Assembly (NCBI GenBank): GCA_028873745.1
Contig: JAPPNT010000069.1
Location: 410 to 8,149 of the forward strand
Direction: 5' to 3'
DNA: 7,740 nucleotides
From: Chloroflexota bacterium
Lineage (GTDB): Bacteria; Chloroflexota; Dehalococcoidia; Lucifugimonadales; UBA1127
Each line of letters begins with the position of its first letter. Within the stretch, counting starts at the first letter, position 1. Position numbers and translations under genes: made by a program. The notes below the pieces were generated by a model. The model saw nothing but the letters and a program-made list of their open reading frames with translations, was not told the DNA's origin and did not search any database. Shown here piece after piece: positions 1 through 6,243 of this stretch.

Positions 1-721
1 CGGCAACCTTGGTGCGGGAGCCGGGCTCCCGGGCGATCGCCTTGATCTCCACGACGCCCTTGAACACCTCAGGCACCTCGCGCTCGAAGAGGCGGCGCAC
101 CAGGTTCCGGTGAGCGCGGGACAGGATCAGCTCCGGCCCGCGGGAGCTCTCGGCGACCTCCGCCAGGTAGAACTGCAGCGTCGTGTTGGGGCGGTAGCGC
201 TCGCTGGGCACGCCCTCGTCCCGCGGCATGAGCGCGTCTGTACGGCCGAGGTTCACCACCACCTGGTGCGGCTCGACCCGCTCGATCCGCCCGGCAATGA
301 TCTCCCCGACGCGGCTGGTGTACTCGGCCAGGACAAGCTCCCGCTCCGCCTCGCGAAGCCGTTGCAGCACGACCTGCTTGGCCGTCTGCGCCGCAATGCG
401 TCCGGCGGAGGCGAAGTCGGCGATGATCTCGATGACGTCGTCGACGGCGGCGTCCGACTTGATCTTCTTGGCCTCCCGCAGAGTTATCTCGCGGCGATCG
501 TCCTCGATTTCCGCCGCGGTCTTTACGACGCGCTTCAGGATGAAGACGGAGACCTCACCATCGCCCGGGTCGAGCCGCACCGAGAGGTCGTGGCCGGCGC
601 CGACGCCCTCCTTGCGGTACGCGGACACCAGCGCAGCCTCAACCACGCCCAGAACGGTGTCCCGGGGCAAGCCCCGCTCTGCGGCCAGCTGGGTCACGGC
701 GATGAAAAAGTCGCTCTTCAT
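1..721 (-). CDS. nusA: Transcription termination/antitermination factor NusA, N-terminal part (cut by window edge)
   Basis: NusA binds RNA polymerase and nascent RNA, promotes pausing and intrinsic termination, and takes part in antitermination complexes. The minus-strand frame is open from an ATG at 721 to the left edge (240 codons) and begins MKSDFFIAVTQLAAERGLPR. Residues about 1-125 form the NusA N-terminal polymerase-binding domain, ending in the hallmark stretch GRIAAQTAKQVVLQRLREAE. Residues about 135-200 are the S1 domain (VGEIIAGRIERVEPHQVVVN onward), and the frame exits at the start of KH1 (EVPEVFKGVVEIKAIAREPG, then SRTKVA). This matches NusA order and spacing; full proteins usually exceed 350 aa, so the KH domains lie outside the window. 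The start is fixed by a GGAGGT ribosome binding site 7 nt upstream. In many bacteria rimP lies just before nusA; here about 1 kb of non-coding DNA precedes it, so nusA heads its transcript. Identification is very secure. Confidence 0.96.
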   Translation of the reverse strand, partial: MKSDFFIAVTQLAAERGLPRDTVLGVVEAALVSAYRKEGVGAGHDLSVRLDPGDGEVSVFILKRVVKTAAEIEDDRREITLREAKKIKSDAAVDDVIEIIADFASAGRIAAQTAKQVVLQRLREAERELVLAEYTSRVGEIIAGRIERVEPHQVVVNLGRTDALMPRDEGVPSERYRPNTTLQFYLAEVAESSRGPELILSRAHRNLVRRLFEREVPEVFKGVVEIKAIAREPGSRTKVA

Positions 722-728
722 TCCCAGG

Positions 729-734
729 ACCTCC
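729..734 (-). promoter_or_regulatory. nusA ribosome binding site
   Basis: On the minus strand GGAGGT lies 7 nt before the ATG at 721. This near-consensus Shine-Dalgarno sequence fixes the nusA start. Confidence 0.85.
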
Positions 735-755
735 CCCTACAGGCCTCTATCAAAG

Positions 756-780
756 AAAAAAGTGGGGCGAGCCCACTTTT
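756..780 (-). terminator. Intrinsic-terminator-like hairpin in the nusA leader
   Basis: Read on the minus strand, AAAAGTGGG (780-772) and CCCACTTTT (766-758) form a perfect 9-bp stem around the loop CTCGC. The 3' arm continues into a run of six T (761-756). This has the form of an intrinsic terminator, yet it lies only about 35 nt upstream of the nusA start codon, inside the leader. No minus-strand gene precedes it, so it is better read as an attenuator than as an end-of-gene terminator. The plus strand also shows a hairpin followed by TTTT, but no plus-strand gene ends here. The structure is directly visible; the regulatory role is inferred. Confidence 0.6.
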
Positions 781-811
781 CAAGTATATCGAGCATGTGC
801 TCTTGCGCATG

Positions 812-841
812 ATTCTAGCAGAAGGGAGGAGCCCGGCGCAA
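812..841 (-). promoter_or_regulatory. Candidate nusA promoter (extended -10)
   Basis: On the minus strand TTGCGC (841-836) is followed, after an 18-bp spacer, by TAGAAT (817-812), with TGC immediately before the -10. That makes an extended -10 element. A start near 805 would give a leader of about 84 nt that includes the terminator-like hairpin. A second -10-like TATACT (788-783) has no good -35 and would start inside the hairpin, so it is less likely. The call rests on motif matching only. Confidence 0.45.
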
Positions 842-980
842 CACATCCCACCTCCTCATTCCACCTGCATTTCCCCCTCTCCCTCCGTCTTACCGGCGCA
901 CGCCCCGCTACGGAGTCAGCGGACGGCATCCAGAAACCCTGCGCACAACGGCCACCGCAAAGCCTGTTGCCCTCACCGTC

Positions 981-1000
981 GTTCCCGCGCAGGCGGGAAC
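981..1000. repeat. GTTCCCGC/GCGGGAAC palindromic interspersed repeat
   Basis: GTTCCCGC (981-988) and GCGGGAAC (993-1000) form a perfect 8-bp stem around GCAG. It is flanked by CCGTC upstream and CC downstream. The form CGTTCCCGCgcagGCGGGAACCC resembles the dispersed 'TTCCCGC-n-GCGGGAA' extragenic repeats found in many GC-rich bacterial genomes. Only one copy lies in this window, so the family assignment rests on recognition rather than on internal repetition. Confidence 0.6.
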
Positions 1001-1049
1001 CCAAAAACCCAGCCTCCAACGGCCTCATCCTCGCCCGCCCCTTCCCCTC

Positions 1050-1100
1050 CGTTCGCCCTGAGCCTGTCGAAGCCTGTCCTGAGGTTCTCGAAGGGGGCGG
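1050..1100 (+). repeat. Long TTCGCCCTGAGC repeat, copy 1
   Basis: The copy begins CGTTCGCCCTGAGCCTGTCG, continues AAGCCTGTCCTGAG and ends TTCTCGAAGGGGGCGG. Its first 34 bases (1050-1083) are identical to those of the copy at 6194-6243, and the two share the 3' core TCGAAGGGGG. It appears to be two half-units, each built around CCTGAG...TCGAAG. Such elements are common extragenic palindromic repeats of GC-rich bacteria. It is intergenic. Confidence 0.8.
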
Positions 1101-1188
1101 CCGACCACCCCGCAGCGTTAACAACTCAGCCGGAACCCACCCCTAGCCCGTCCTCGTGAGACCCCCTCCGCTATCTGGGGCGTGAAAA

Positions 1189-1231
1189 CTCGACTCGTAT
1201 CTGTAGGAGACCATTTCATAGCTGAGTCGAG
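1189..1231. repeat. Inverted repeat CTCGACTC ... GAGTCGAG
   Basis: CTCGACTC (1189-1196) and GAGTCGAG (1224-1231) are perfect 8-bp inverted arms separated by 27 nt. The element sits in a locally AT-richer patch, with GAAAA just upstream and a run of six A just downstream. It could be a hairpin in an unidentified transcript or a pair of protein-binding half-sites. Function is unknown. Confidence 0.4.
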
Positions 1232-1316
1232 CTTCAAAAAATATCCTCTGTGCGGCAACTCAATCCTCGTCCCCCGCTATCTGCCTCTCGCTCCGCCCCC
1301 AAATACGCGCCCAAGC

Positions 1317-1329
1317 TGACAAGTTGTCA
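1317..1329. repeat. 13-bp palindrome TGACAA-G-TTGTCA
   Basis: A perfect odd-length palindrome in the leuS upstream spacer, about 140 bp before the candidate leuS -35. It has the size and symmetry of an operator half-site pair, but no regulator is evident and a chance occurrence is possible. Confidence 0.3.
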
Positions 1330-1414
1330 CCCGCAACACAATGCAACTCAATTCCTCAACCGCCACCCTGCACGGACAGCGACCCTGACGCCCCTCAACC
1401 TCACCCACCGCCCA

Positions 1415-1439
1415 TTCGCCCTGAGCTTGTCGAAGGGCG
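1415..1439 (+). repeat. Short TTCGCCCTGAGC repeat, copy 2
   Basis: TTCGCCCTGAGCTTGTCGAA followed by GGGCG is the short, single-unit form of the element whose long form lies at 1050-1100 and 6194-6243. CGCCCT and AGGGCG can pair at its ends. It lies 29 bp before the leuS -35, outside the transcribed leader. Confidence 0.75.
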
Positions 1440-1468
1440 CGCCGGCCCGATGCCCGCCCCTCTCGCCG

Positions 1469-1498
1469 TTGACACCCCAAGCGGCCCGATGCTACGTT
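1469..1498 (+). promoter_or_regulatory. leuS promoter
   Basis: A perfect -35 TTGACA (1469-1474) is followed, after 18 bp, by TACGTT (1493-1498), with TG at 1490-1491 forming an extended -10. Transcription would start near 1505, just before the first paired bases of the T-box Stem I. The agreement between promoter position and leader start raises confidence. Confidence 0.7.
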
Positions 1499-1504
1499 TG
1501 AAGG

Positions 1505-1767
1505 CGAAACGCGACGAAGGGGAGCAGTAGCGGCAACCGTCGCAGCAGCGAGCCGGCGAGTGGTGGAAGGCCGGCGGCGAAAGGCCCGTGAACTCGCCCC
1601 GGAGCGGCGGCCCCAACGAGAAGCAACAGCGCTCTCCCAAGGCCGGACGGTGGCCCCGTTATCGCCGCAACAAGCGGTCTCCGCGCCAGGATTGCGCGGG
1701 GCAATCTGGGTGGTACCGCGGGTAGCTTGAATGCAGCCCGTCCCTTTGTGGGGCGGGCCTTTTGTTT
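1505..1767 (+). promoter_or_regulatory. T-box leader (tRNA-Leu responsive) controlling leuS
   Basis: T-box leaders bind a specific tRNA: the specifier codon pairs with the anticodon, and a UGGN bulge pairs with the free NCCA end. Uncharged tRNA stabilises an antiterminator and lets the synthetase gene be read. Seen here: Stem I base pairing GGGG (1519-1522) with CCCC (1611-1614), an internal AGCAGTAG loop motif (1523-1530), and a distal hairpin GCCGG/CCGGC (1552-1556/1571-1575). The specifier region GTGAACTCGCC contains the Leu codon CTC at 1593-1595. A Stem III hairpin ATTGC/GCAAT (1691-1705) is followed by the T-box sequence CTGGGTGGTACCGCG (1706-1720) and a terminator. TGGT fits the A discriminator of tRNA-Leu. 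A leucine specifier in front of leuS is self-consistent. Exact Stem I and II pairings were not computed. Confidence 0.93.
1736..1767 (+). terminator. T-box intrinsic terminator upstream of leuS
   Basis: GCCCGTCCC (1736-1744) pairs with GGGGCGGGC (1750-1758), including one G-U pair, around the loop TTTGT, followed by TTTTGTTT (1760-1767). The 5' arm (CCCGTCCC) can instead pair with GGG and GCGGG flanking the TGGTACC bulge, giving the competing antiterminator expected of a T-box. Confidence 0.9.
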
Positions 1768-1796
1768 GAGCGACAGTGCAAGGAGATGGAAGGACT

Positions 1797-4274
1797 ATGA
1801 CCCAGCAGCGTTCTCGACAGTCGGAGCTCCGGTGGGACCCTAACGCCGTCGACCAGAAGTGGCAGCGGCGTTGGGCCGCCGACGGCCTTCACGCCGTCAG
1901 TGACGACGACCCACGTCCCAAGTGGTACGAGCTCACGATGTACCCCTACCCCTCGGGCGACGTGCACATCGGCCACTGGTACGCGATGGCCCCGTCGGAC
2001 GCCCACGCCCGTTTCCGCCGGATGCAGGGCTACAACGTCCTGCACCCCATGGGCTTCGACGCCTTCGGCCTCCCCGCCGAGAACGCCGCCATCCGGCAGG
2101 GCGTCCACCCCCACGCGTGGACCATGGCCAACATCGAGAAGATGCGCGGCCAGCTTCGCTCGATGGGCACGGTGTACGACTGGGACCGCGAGATCATCTG
2201 CTGCCTCCCCGAGTACTATAGGTGGAACCAGTGGCTCTTCCTGCAGTTCTACAAGGCCGGGCTGGCCTACCGTGCCCACGCCCCCGCCGTCTGGTGTCCC
2301 TCGTGCCAGACCGTGCTGGCCAACGAGCAGGTGCTCGACGGCGCCTGCGAGCGGTGCGGCACGCCCATCACCCGCCGCGAGCTCGACCAGTGGTTCCTGC
2401 GCATCACCGACTACGCCGACCAGCTCCTCGATTCCTCCGGGATCACCGACTGGCCCGAGCGCATCCTGACGATGCAGCGCAACTGGATCGGCCGCAGCGA
2501 GGGCGCGGAGGTCGTCTTCGACATCTCCCACCTCGGCATCGAGGAGGAGTCGCTGCCCGTGTTCACCACCCGCGTGGACACGCTCTTCGGCGTGACCTTC
2601 CTCGTCCTCGCCCCCGAGCATCCCATGGTGGAGGCCCTCACCGCCCCTGAGCAACGCGAGACGGTCGAGGCCTACGTCGCCGAGGCCCGCGCCAAGTCCG
2701 ACATCGAGCGCATGTCCACCGAGCGCGAGAAGACGGGCGTCCCGCTGGGCACCACGTGCATCAACCCCGCCAACGGCCAGCCCGTGCCAATCTGGACCGC
2801 CGACTACGCCGTCGCCTGGTACGCGACAGGAGCGGTCATGGGCGTGCCCGCCCACGACCACCGCGACTTCGAGTTCGCCACCCGGTTCGGCCTCCCTATC
2901 GTCACAGTCATCGCCCCGCCGGGCGCCACGGGTGACGAAGTGTTAGAGTCCGCTTACGTCGAGCCTGGCACGATGGTCAACTCCGGCGACTTCAACGGCA
3001 TGCCCAACGACCGCGGCGCCGACGCCATCGCCGCCTATCTCGAGGCGCGCGGCACCGGCGTGCGGACGCAGACCTACCGGCTCCGCGACTGGCTGGTCTC
3101 CCGGCAGCGCTACTGGGGGACGCCGATCCCCATCGTCCACTGCCCCGCCTGCGGGCCGGTCGCCGTGCCGGAGGACGAGCTGCCCGTGCTCCTGCCGCAG
3201 GACGCCGACTTCCAGCCGACGGGCGAGTCCCCGCTGGCGCGCAACGAGGCGTTCGTTCACGCCCCGTGCCCTCAGTGCGGCGCCGGCGGCCACCGCGAGA
3301 CCGACACCATGGACACCTTCTTCGACTCGTCCTGGTACTTCCTCCGCTACCTGAGCGCAAAGAACAACGCCGAGGCGTGGGGGCCGGGGCAGGCCGAGTC
3401 ATGGGCGCCCGTAGACCAGTACACCGGCGGCGCGGAGCACGCGGTCATGCACCTCATGTACGCCCGCTTCTTCGTGAAGGCGCTGCGGGACATCGGCCTG
3501 CTGTCGTTCGACGAGCCGTTCCTGCGGCTCTACAACCAGGGCCACATCATCGCGGACGGCGCCAAGATGAGTAAGTCGCGCGGCAACGTCGTCGCCCCCG
3601 ACGAGTACGTGTCGACCCTCGGCGCGGACATTGTGCGGACGTACCTCATGTTCGTCGGCCCCTGGGACCGCGGCGGTGATTGGAGCGACAGCGGCATCAA
3701 CGGCGTCGCCCGGTGGTACAACCGCGTGTGGGACATCTGGAGCCGCGATCCCGCCGGCCTGACCGCCTCCGACGACGCCGAGGGCAGCCGGGAGCTGCGC
3801 CGCAAGCTGCACCAGACCATGCGCAAGGTCTACCAGGACTTGGACGCCTTCAAGTTCAACACCGCCGTAGCCGCCATGATGGAGCTGACCAACCTGATGC
3901 AGCACGTCTGGGAGGACAACTCAGCCAGCCCGCAGGCCTGGAACGAGGCGCGCCGCTCAATGCTCGTGCTGCTCGCGCCCATCGCGCCCCACCTCGCCGA
4001 GGAGCTCTGGGAGCGCTTGGGCGAGACCTACAGCGTCCACCAGCAGTCATTCCCCGAGTGGGACGACGACCTCGCAGCCGAGGAGTTGGTGACTCTCGTG
4101 GTGCAGGTCGATGGCCGTGTCCGTGACCGCCTCTCCATCGCCCCTGACCTCGGTGAGGACGAAGCGAAGGACCTCGCGATGTCGCAGGCCAATGTGCAGC
4201 GCCACCTGGAGGGCAAGGAAGTCGCCAAGGCCGTCTACGTGCCCGGACGACTGCTGAACCTGGTCACACGCTAG
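1797..4274 (+). CDS. leuS: Leucyl-tRNA synthetase
   Basis: A cytoplasmic class I aminoacyl-tRNA synthetase that charges tRNA-Leu, with editing of mischarged products. The 825-aa protein has the usual bacterial length. HIGH is at residues 57-60 and KMSKS at 590-594. Zinc-type cysteine pairs occur at C167/C170 with C184/C187, and at C449/C452 with C491/C494. The CP1 editing domain (about 228-425) keeps the Thr-rich TTRVDT (257-262) and MGVPAHDHRD (348-357), including the Asp that binds the amino group during editing. DWLVSRQRYWGTPIPI (431-446), DTMDTFFDSSWYFLRY (503-518) and QYTGGAEHAV (541-550) are LeuRS signatures. An anticodon-binding helical domain follows (about 660-760), then the small C-terminal domain. 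The start chosen is ATG 1797, preceded by AAGGAG (1780-1785). A GTG at 1776 keeps the frame open but would put that site inside the coding region. No key residue is missing. It is regulated by the T-box upstream, and its 3' end overlaps the convergent peptidase gene. Confidence 0.98.
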   Translation: MTQQRSRQSELRWDPNAVDQKWQRRWAADGLHAVSDDDPRPKWYELTMYPYPSGDVHIGHWYAMAPSDAHARFRRMQGYNVLHPMGFDAFGLPAENAAIRQGVHPHAWTMANIEKMRGQLRSMGTVYDWDREIICCLPEYYRWNQWLFLQFYKAGLAYRAHAPAVWCPSCQTVLANEQVLDGACERCGTPITRRELDQWFLRITDYADQLLDSSGITDWPERILTMQRNWIGRSEGAEVVFDISHLGIEEESLPVFTTRVDTLFGVTFLVLAPEHPMVEALTAPEQRETVEAYVAEARAKSDIERMSTEREKTGVPLGTTCINPANGQPVPIWTADYAVAWYATGAVMGVPAHDHRDFEFATRFGLPIVTVIAPPGATGDEVLESAYVEPGTMVNSGDFNGMPNDRGADAIAAYLEARGTGVRTQTYRLRDWLVSRQRYWGTPIPIVHCPACGPVAVPEDELPVLLPQDADFQPTGESPLARNEAFVHAPCPQCGAGGHRETDTMDTFFDSSWYFLRYLSAKNNAEAWGPGQAESWAPVDQYTGGAEHAVMHLMYARFFVKALRDIGLLSFDEPFLRLYNQGHIIADGAKMSKSRGNVVAPDEYVSTLGADIVRTYLMFVGPWDRGGDWSDSGINGVARWYNRVWDIWSRDPAGLTASDDAEGSRELRRKLHQTMRKVYQDLDAFKFNTAVAAMMELTNLMQHVWEDNSASPQAWNEARRSMLVLLAPIAPHLAEELWERLGETYSVHQQSFPEWDDDLAAEELVTLVVQVDGRVRDRLSIAPDLGEDEAKDLAMSQANVQRHLEGKEVAKAVYVPGRLLNLVTR

Positions 4275-6117
4275 GCAACCGCCCCTGCCCCTTCAGGTAG
4301 AAGTCGAAGAAGTCGGCCACGTCGATGAGCAGCTGCCGCACGTTGGCGGGAGCGTCCACGTAGTAGCCGTCGTTGTGATAGACCTTGTGGAGCACCGTCT
4401 TGTACTGCCGCTTCATCTCGTACCAGAAGGCGCGCGAGGCATCCGACCATGGGTCCTTGCCCTCGCCGTACACGATGAATGTCGGAGCCGTCACCCGGTC
4501 GATCTTGTTCTGCGACGACAGCTCTATCCAAAGCTCTTCATTCTCCTCGAGCGGCCCGAACTCGTGGGCCTGCATCTTCTGATGCCGGAGCTCCATCTCC
4601 CAGCGCAGGGCGGGCCAGTCGCCGTAGCCCGACATGGGCGCGGCAGCCTGGAAGGCGTCCGGCGCGTTGGTGATGGCGTACATGCTGAGAATGCCCCCGT
4701 AGCTGCGACCGGAGATCCCCATGTTCGACGGGTCGACGTAGCTCAGCCCCCGCATGTACTCCGTCCCGGCGATGGCGTCGTCCAGGTCGCCGCGGCCCCA
4801 GTCCTTGTCGTTCGCCTCCTCGAAGGCCTTACCGTACCCCGTGCTGCCGCGAACATTGGGGAGCAGCACGACGTATCCGCGCTGCACGAAGTACTGCACG
4901 TTCGGCTGCAAGTCGTCGAAAAACTGGAGCGTGGGGCCGCCGTGGATGTAGACGAGGCCCGGGTACTTCTTCGAGCGGTCCGCCGGGCTGTAGAGGTAGG
5001 CGTGGATGGTAAAGCCGTCGGTGCTCTGGTAGGAGATCTTCTCCGGCTCGATCAGCTTCTCCGCCGGGCCGCCCTCGGCGCACGCATCGGTCAGCTGCCG
5101 CGCCGCGCCGTCCTCGACGTTCACGACCCACAGGTCGGCGGGCCGAGTCGGCGTGCCGTAGCGGAAGGCGATCTCCTTGCCGTCCGGCGACCACTTCAAG
5201 TTCGTGCACATGCCGGTTCCGGGGGCGAATACCGCGCGCGATGTCCCGCTGCCGGCCTCCGCGACGCGCAGTTCCAGCGTGCCGTTCACGTTCGCGGTGA
5301 ACGCCACCTGCCGCCCCGTGGGCGACCACACGGCGTTGTCCTGCTCGATCTCGCCCGGGTCCAGCGGTTCCGGCTCGCCGCTGCCGTCGATCGGCGCGGT
5401 CCAGATGTTGATGTAGCCGCTCCGCTGCGACCGGAAGAGGACGTCGCCGCTGTCCGCGGACACAGACGGCGCGCCAAACGTCTTGCCGTAGGTGTAGTCG
5501 AAGAAGTCCGTGTCGGACACGACGACGCGCGCGTTGCCGCCGTCCCTGTCCATCACCATGACGTCGTGGTCCTCCCACGAGTCACTCAGGCGCAGGTACG
5601 CGATTTGTTCGTTGTTGGGGGTGAACACGGGCATGACCGCGTTCAGGGGCCCGCCAGTCAGCTTGTGGTGCGCCCCGGTGGGAACGTCGACCGTGTAGAT
5701 GTCGTAGGAGCCCGCACGACTGCAGGACACGGCGATGCACGAGCCGTCCGGCGACCAGGCTGCAGAGTGAATGAGCGCTCCAAGCCCCGAAAGCCGGAAC
5801 TCCTCGTCGCCGTTGGCGGGCCACAGCCACACCTCGTCCGTGCCGCTCTTGCGGGAGACGTAGGACATGTAGTCGCCATTCGGCGACCACAGGGGAGCGC
5901 GCGTCGCAAGGAAGTTGACGTCGCCGATGTTGACCGTCAGGCGGACGGGGAAACCGCCCTCCGACGGCACGCTGTACAGGTTCGGCGGGCCGCCAAACGC
6001 GCCCAGGAAGGCGATGCTCTTGCCGTCCGGCGACCACTGCGGCGTCTCCGCGCCGACCACGGGCCGGATGGACAGGATCTGGTCGATGGTGGGTCCGGTC
6101 GAGCTTGCGTTGGCCAT
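4264..6117 (-). CDS. S9-family (prolyl oligopeptidase / acylaminoacyl-peptidase type) serine peptidase
   Basis: Probably a cytoplasmic peptidase acting on short or N-blocked peptides; no signal peptide or membrane segment is visible. The 617-aa protein has the S9 two-domain form. An N-terminal TolB-like beta-propeller (about 15-340) carries repeated WSPDG-type motifs at about 28, 77, 121, 165, 264 and 309. A C-terminal alpha/beta hydrolase (about 365-610) has oxyanion-loop HGGP (392-395), RGSTGYG (423-429), nucleophile GRSYGG (Ser472), and the likely acid Asp555 in GEGKDPWSD. The usual GH catalytic histidine near residue 585 is instead Tyr (HNDGYYVDAP, 581-590); the nearest His are H581 and H577. 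ATG 6117 is chosen because AAGGGGGGA lies just upstream, a promoter lies at 6152-6180, and a longer frame (to 6261) would translate a dispersed repeat. The stop overlaps leuS by 11 bp. The exact S9 subfamily and substrate are uncertain. Confidence 0.9.
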   Translation of the reverse strand: MANASSTGPTIDQILSIRPVVGAETPQWSPDGKSIAFLGAFGGPPNLYSVPSEGGFPVRLTVNIGDVNFLATRAPLWSPNGDYMSYVSRKSGTDEVWLWPANGDEEFRLSGLGALIHSAAWSPDGSCIAVSCSRAGSYDIYTVDVPTGAHHKLTGGPLNAVMPVFTPNNEQIAYLRLSDSWEDHDVMVMDRDGGNARVVVSDTDFFDYTYGKTFGAPSVSADSGDVLFRSQRSGYINIWTAPIDGSGEPEPLDPGEIEQDNAVWSPTGRQVAFTANVNGTLELRVAEAGSGTSRAVFAPGTGMCTNLKWSPDGKEIAFRYGTPTRPADLWVVNVEDGAARQLTDACAEGGPAEKLIEPEKISYQSTDGFTIHAYLYSPADRSKKYPGLVYIHGGPTLQFFDDLQPNVQYFVQRGYVVLLPNVRGSTGYGKAFEEANDKDWGRGDLDDAIAGTEYMRGLSYVDPSNMGISGRSYGGILSMYAITNAPDAFQAAAPMSGYGDWPALRWEMELRHQKMQAHEFGPLEENEELWIELSSQNKIDRVTAPTFIVYGEGKDPWSDASRAFWYEMKRQYKTVLHKVYHNDGYYVDAPANVRQLLIDVADFFDFYLKGQGRLPSV

Positions 6118-6120
6118 GGC

Positions 6121-6129
6121 TCCCCCCTT
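6121..6129 (-). promoter_or_regulatory. Ribosome binding site of the S9 peptidase gene
   Basis: Minus-strand AAGGGGGGA lies immediately before GCC-ATG. AAGGGG stands 6 nt from the ATG at 6117, which favours this start over upstream in-frame codons. Confidence 0.6.
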
Positions 6130-6151
6130 CGCTTGCAGCTTGGCGAGTGGA

Positions 6152-6180
6152 AGGCTAGCACCGCCCGCGTAAGCGGTCAA
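6152..6180 (-). promoter_or_regulatory. Candidate promoter of the S9 peptidase gene
   Basis: On the minus strand TTGACC (6180-6175) and TAGCCT (6157-6152) are separated by 17 bp, with TGC directly before the -10 (extended -10). A start near 6145 would give a leader of about 28 nt to the ATG at 6117. It lies between the dispersed repeat and the gene, so the peptidase need not depend on read-through from the transporter. Confidence 0.55.
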
Positions 6181-6193
6181 ACCAGAAGTCCCC

Positions 6194-6243
6194 CGTTCGC
6201 CCTGAGCCTGTCGAAGCCTGTCCTGAGCTCCGTCGAAGGGGGC
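6194..6243 (+). repeat. Long TTCGCCCTGAGC repeat, copy 3
   Basis: CGTTCGCCCTGAGCCTGTCG then AAGCCTGTCCTGAG repeats the first 34 bases of the element at 1050 exactly. The remainder is CTCCGTCGAAGGGGGC, a diverged second half. It fills much of the 171-bp gap between the transporter stop and the peptidase start. It can be translated in frame with the peptidase (FDGAQDRLRQAQGER on the minus strand), which explains an artificially long frame there. Confidence 0.8.

Larger units (their letters stand above)
842..1468. other. Non-coding intergenic spacer with dispersed repeats
   Basis: This stretch of about 630 bp lies between the nusA promoter region and the leuS promoter. Open frames across it are low-complexity (rich in Pro, Ser, Arg) and partly consist of translated repeats such as FALSLSK and SRLRGNDG, so I call no gene. 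It contains a pyrimidine-rich stretch on the plus strand (about 846-890), a GTTCCCGC hairpin repeat, two copies of the TTCGCCCTGAGC repeat, an inverted repeat at 1189-1231 and a 13-bp palindrome at 1317-1329. The 10-mer CCGCTATCTG occurs twice (1168-1177 and 1274-1283). Confidence 0.7.

Noticed and set aside
846..890. Pyrimidine-rich stretch on the plus strand
   Set aside because: It is biased composition without repeat unit, mirror symmetry or stem; nothing supports a specific function.
780..1124. 114-codon minus-strand frame upstream of nusA
   Set aside because: Its protein contains translated dispersed repeats (TSGQASTGSGRTEG, SRLRGNDG) and Arg/Gly-rich filler, with no recognisable domain. 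It does not resemble RimP.
110..1159. 349-codon plus-strand open frame over nusA and the spacer
   Set aside because: It is antisense to nusA, a clear family match, and its second half is low-complexity translated repeat. This is a GC-rich shadow frame.
1776..1796. Upstream GTG start for leuS
   Set aside because: It would place the AAGGAG ribosome binding site inside the coding region. ATG 1797 fits the family N-terminus and spacing.
1659..2861. 400-codon minus-strand frame across the T-box and leuS
   Set aside because: It is antisense to leuS and the T-box leader, has biased shadow composition, and matches no family.
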